Assembly: GCA_937889015.1 (NCBI GenBank) | Contig: CALARR010000395.1 | Coordinates: 1-5,793, forward strand | Length of the DNA stretch: 5,793 bases | Direction: 5' to 3' | Source: an uncultured Planctomycetales bacterium | GTDB taxonomy: Bacteria > Planctomycetota > Planctomycetia > Pirellulales > Thermoguttaceae | Part shown: one piece after another, positions 5,235-5,793 of the stretch | Position numbering within the stretch: the first letter of the stretch is position 1 | Layout: each line of letters starts with the position of its first letter | Notes under the pieces: model-generated | Told to the model about the DNA's origin: nothing | Database searches by the model: none | What the model saw: the letters and a program-made list of their open reading frames with translations, nothing else | Made by a program: the position numbers and the translations under genes

Positions 5235-5793
5235 TCACTTGGCCTTCAACTGCTCGGCCAGCTCCTTCGGGAGCACGATTCCATCCATGCGGTTGTGCTT
5301 GTAGTTCCAGGTGGATTTGATCTGTTCGGCTGTCAACCCGGTTACCCTGTGACGTCCGTGTTCGATACGCACGTCCGTAATTATTGCATCTGTTAAATCA
5401 GCATGGGTAAGCGCACACCCAGCGAATCTGCAGCCCGTGAGATTCTGTCGCGCAAGGTCCCACCGACACATATCCACCTCTAAGAAACTGATACCTCGGA
5501 GATGTCCCTTCTGGTAATCACGCGTCGAGTACAAATCTTCTTTCCTGAAGTCACGTCCAACGGTGCAATCGCGAATGATTGCATTTTGAAATCGTGGGCG
5601 CGTTCCAGATCCTGGGCCAAGCCGTGTTCCCGTAAGGTCGATTTCGAAGAAGTCTTGCTCTCCCTCCAGTAGCAGGGCGAAGTCCATTCTCCGTAGTGAA
5701 CGACATTGAAAGCTCTTCGTTGAAGCGATCTGCGCGAAGGTCATCCTTCCGCCGTAGAAGGTAACCCTATCGATCGTCGCATCTGTGAAATCG
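5235..5793 (-). CDS. Pentapeptide-repeat protein, N-terminus outside the window
   Basis: The frame is open to the right edge, so 185 C-terminal residues are visible; Met at 5744 is internal because DFTDATIDRVTF before it is itself pentapeptide-like. Pentapeptide repeats (A-D/N-L/F-x-x) build a right-handed quadrilateral beta-helix. The clearest run is residues 116-136 of the visible part, QNLTG-CRFAG-CALTH-ADLTD-A. Two copies of a separate unit are also present: KEDLYSTRDYQKGHLRGI (84-101) and AEQIKSTWNYKHNRMDGI (155-172), spaced about 71 residues apart. This YST..Y...-L-GI pattern is common in planctomycete pentapeptide proteins. The end LPKELAEQLKAK is helical and charged. Function is unknown; members range from gyrase-protecting proteins to structural or effector proteins. 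Codon use is mixed at third positions, with many A/T endings, unlike the rest of the window, which may mean a different origin. Confidence 0.8.
   Translation of the reverse strand, partial: DFTDATIDRVTFYGGRMTFAQIASTKSFQCRSLRRMDFALLLEGEQDFFEIDLTGTRLGPGSGTRPRFQNAIIRDCTVGRDFRKEDLYSTRDYQKGHLRGISFLEVDMCRWDLARQNLTGCRFAGCALTHADLTDAIITDVRIEHGRHRVTGLTAEQIKSTWNYKHNRMDGIVLPKELAEQLKAK

Noticed and set aside
5065..5320. Plus-strand open frames over the pentapeptide gene end
   Set aside because: They are antisense to the orphan C-terminus and the end of the pentapeptide gene, and start within the 18-bp dyad or a CT-rich stretch.

Overview
The window looks like chromosomal DNA from a high-GC bacterium, most probably a planctomycete of the Pirellulales type. 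This is inferred from gene content: a Tat-exported Gfo/Idh/MocA oxidoreductase, a secreted GH43-type glycosidase, a secreted M20 peptidase and a pentapeptide-repeat protein with YST..Y-type units. Long repeat-rich intergenic regions fit the same picture. No rRNA, tRNA, CRISPR array or intact mobile element is visible, and no sequence search was possible.

Left half (1-3330): heptanucleotide repeat tracts fill 1-157. A minus-strand GH43-like secreted glycosidase follows (169-1179; its start is set by a Shine-Dalgarno at 1186-1191). Next is an intergenic stretch holding copy A of a ~430-bp dispersed repeat (1247-1682), then a minus-strand Tat-signal Gfo/Idh/MocA oxidoreductase (1761-3200) with a candidate promoter element at 3321-3326. 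The two minus-strand genes are 581 bp apart, so they are probably separate transcripts. Both products are predicted to be exported and to act on carbohydrates or their derivatives, which suggests polysaccharide or sugar use, but no dedicated locus can be proven.

Right half (3331-5793): this part is mostly gene debris and repeats. It holds a 3' remnant that looks like a REP-associated (Y1) transposase (3571-3669, minus). After it comes an M20 metallopeptidase that keeps its promoter-proximal third and then stops abruptly after the first metal-binding motif (3859-4257, plus). A ~250-bp stretch of unknown origin leads to copy B of the dispersed repeat (4507-4904). Beyond it lie a 13-bp tandem repeat, a second heptamer tract, two small hairpins and a 26-codon orphan C-terminus with strongly GC-rich third positions (5116-5196, minus). 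A pentapeptide-repeat gene runs off the right edge (5235-5793, minus) and uses visibly less GC-biased codons than the other genes.

I see no convincing new multi-gene system. The most informative signal is the repeat and remnant landscape: two same-orientation copies of a modular hairpin-bearing repeat bracket 3.26 kb that carries one intact gene and two broken ones. Related heptamer tracts lie at both ends of the window.
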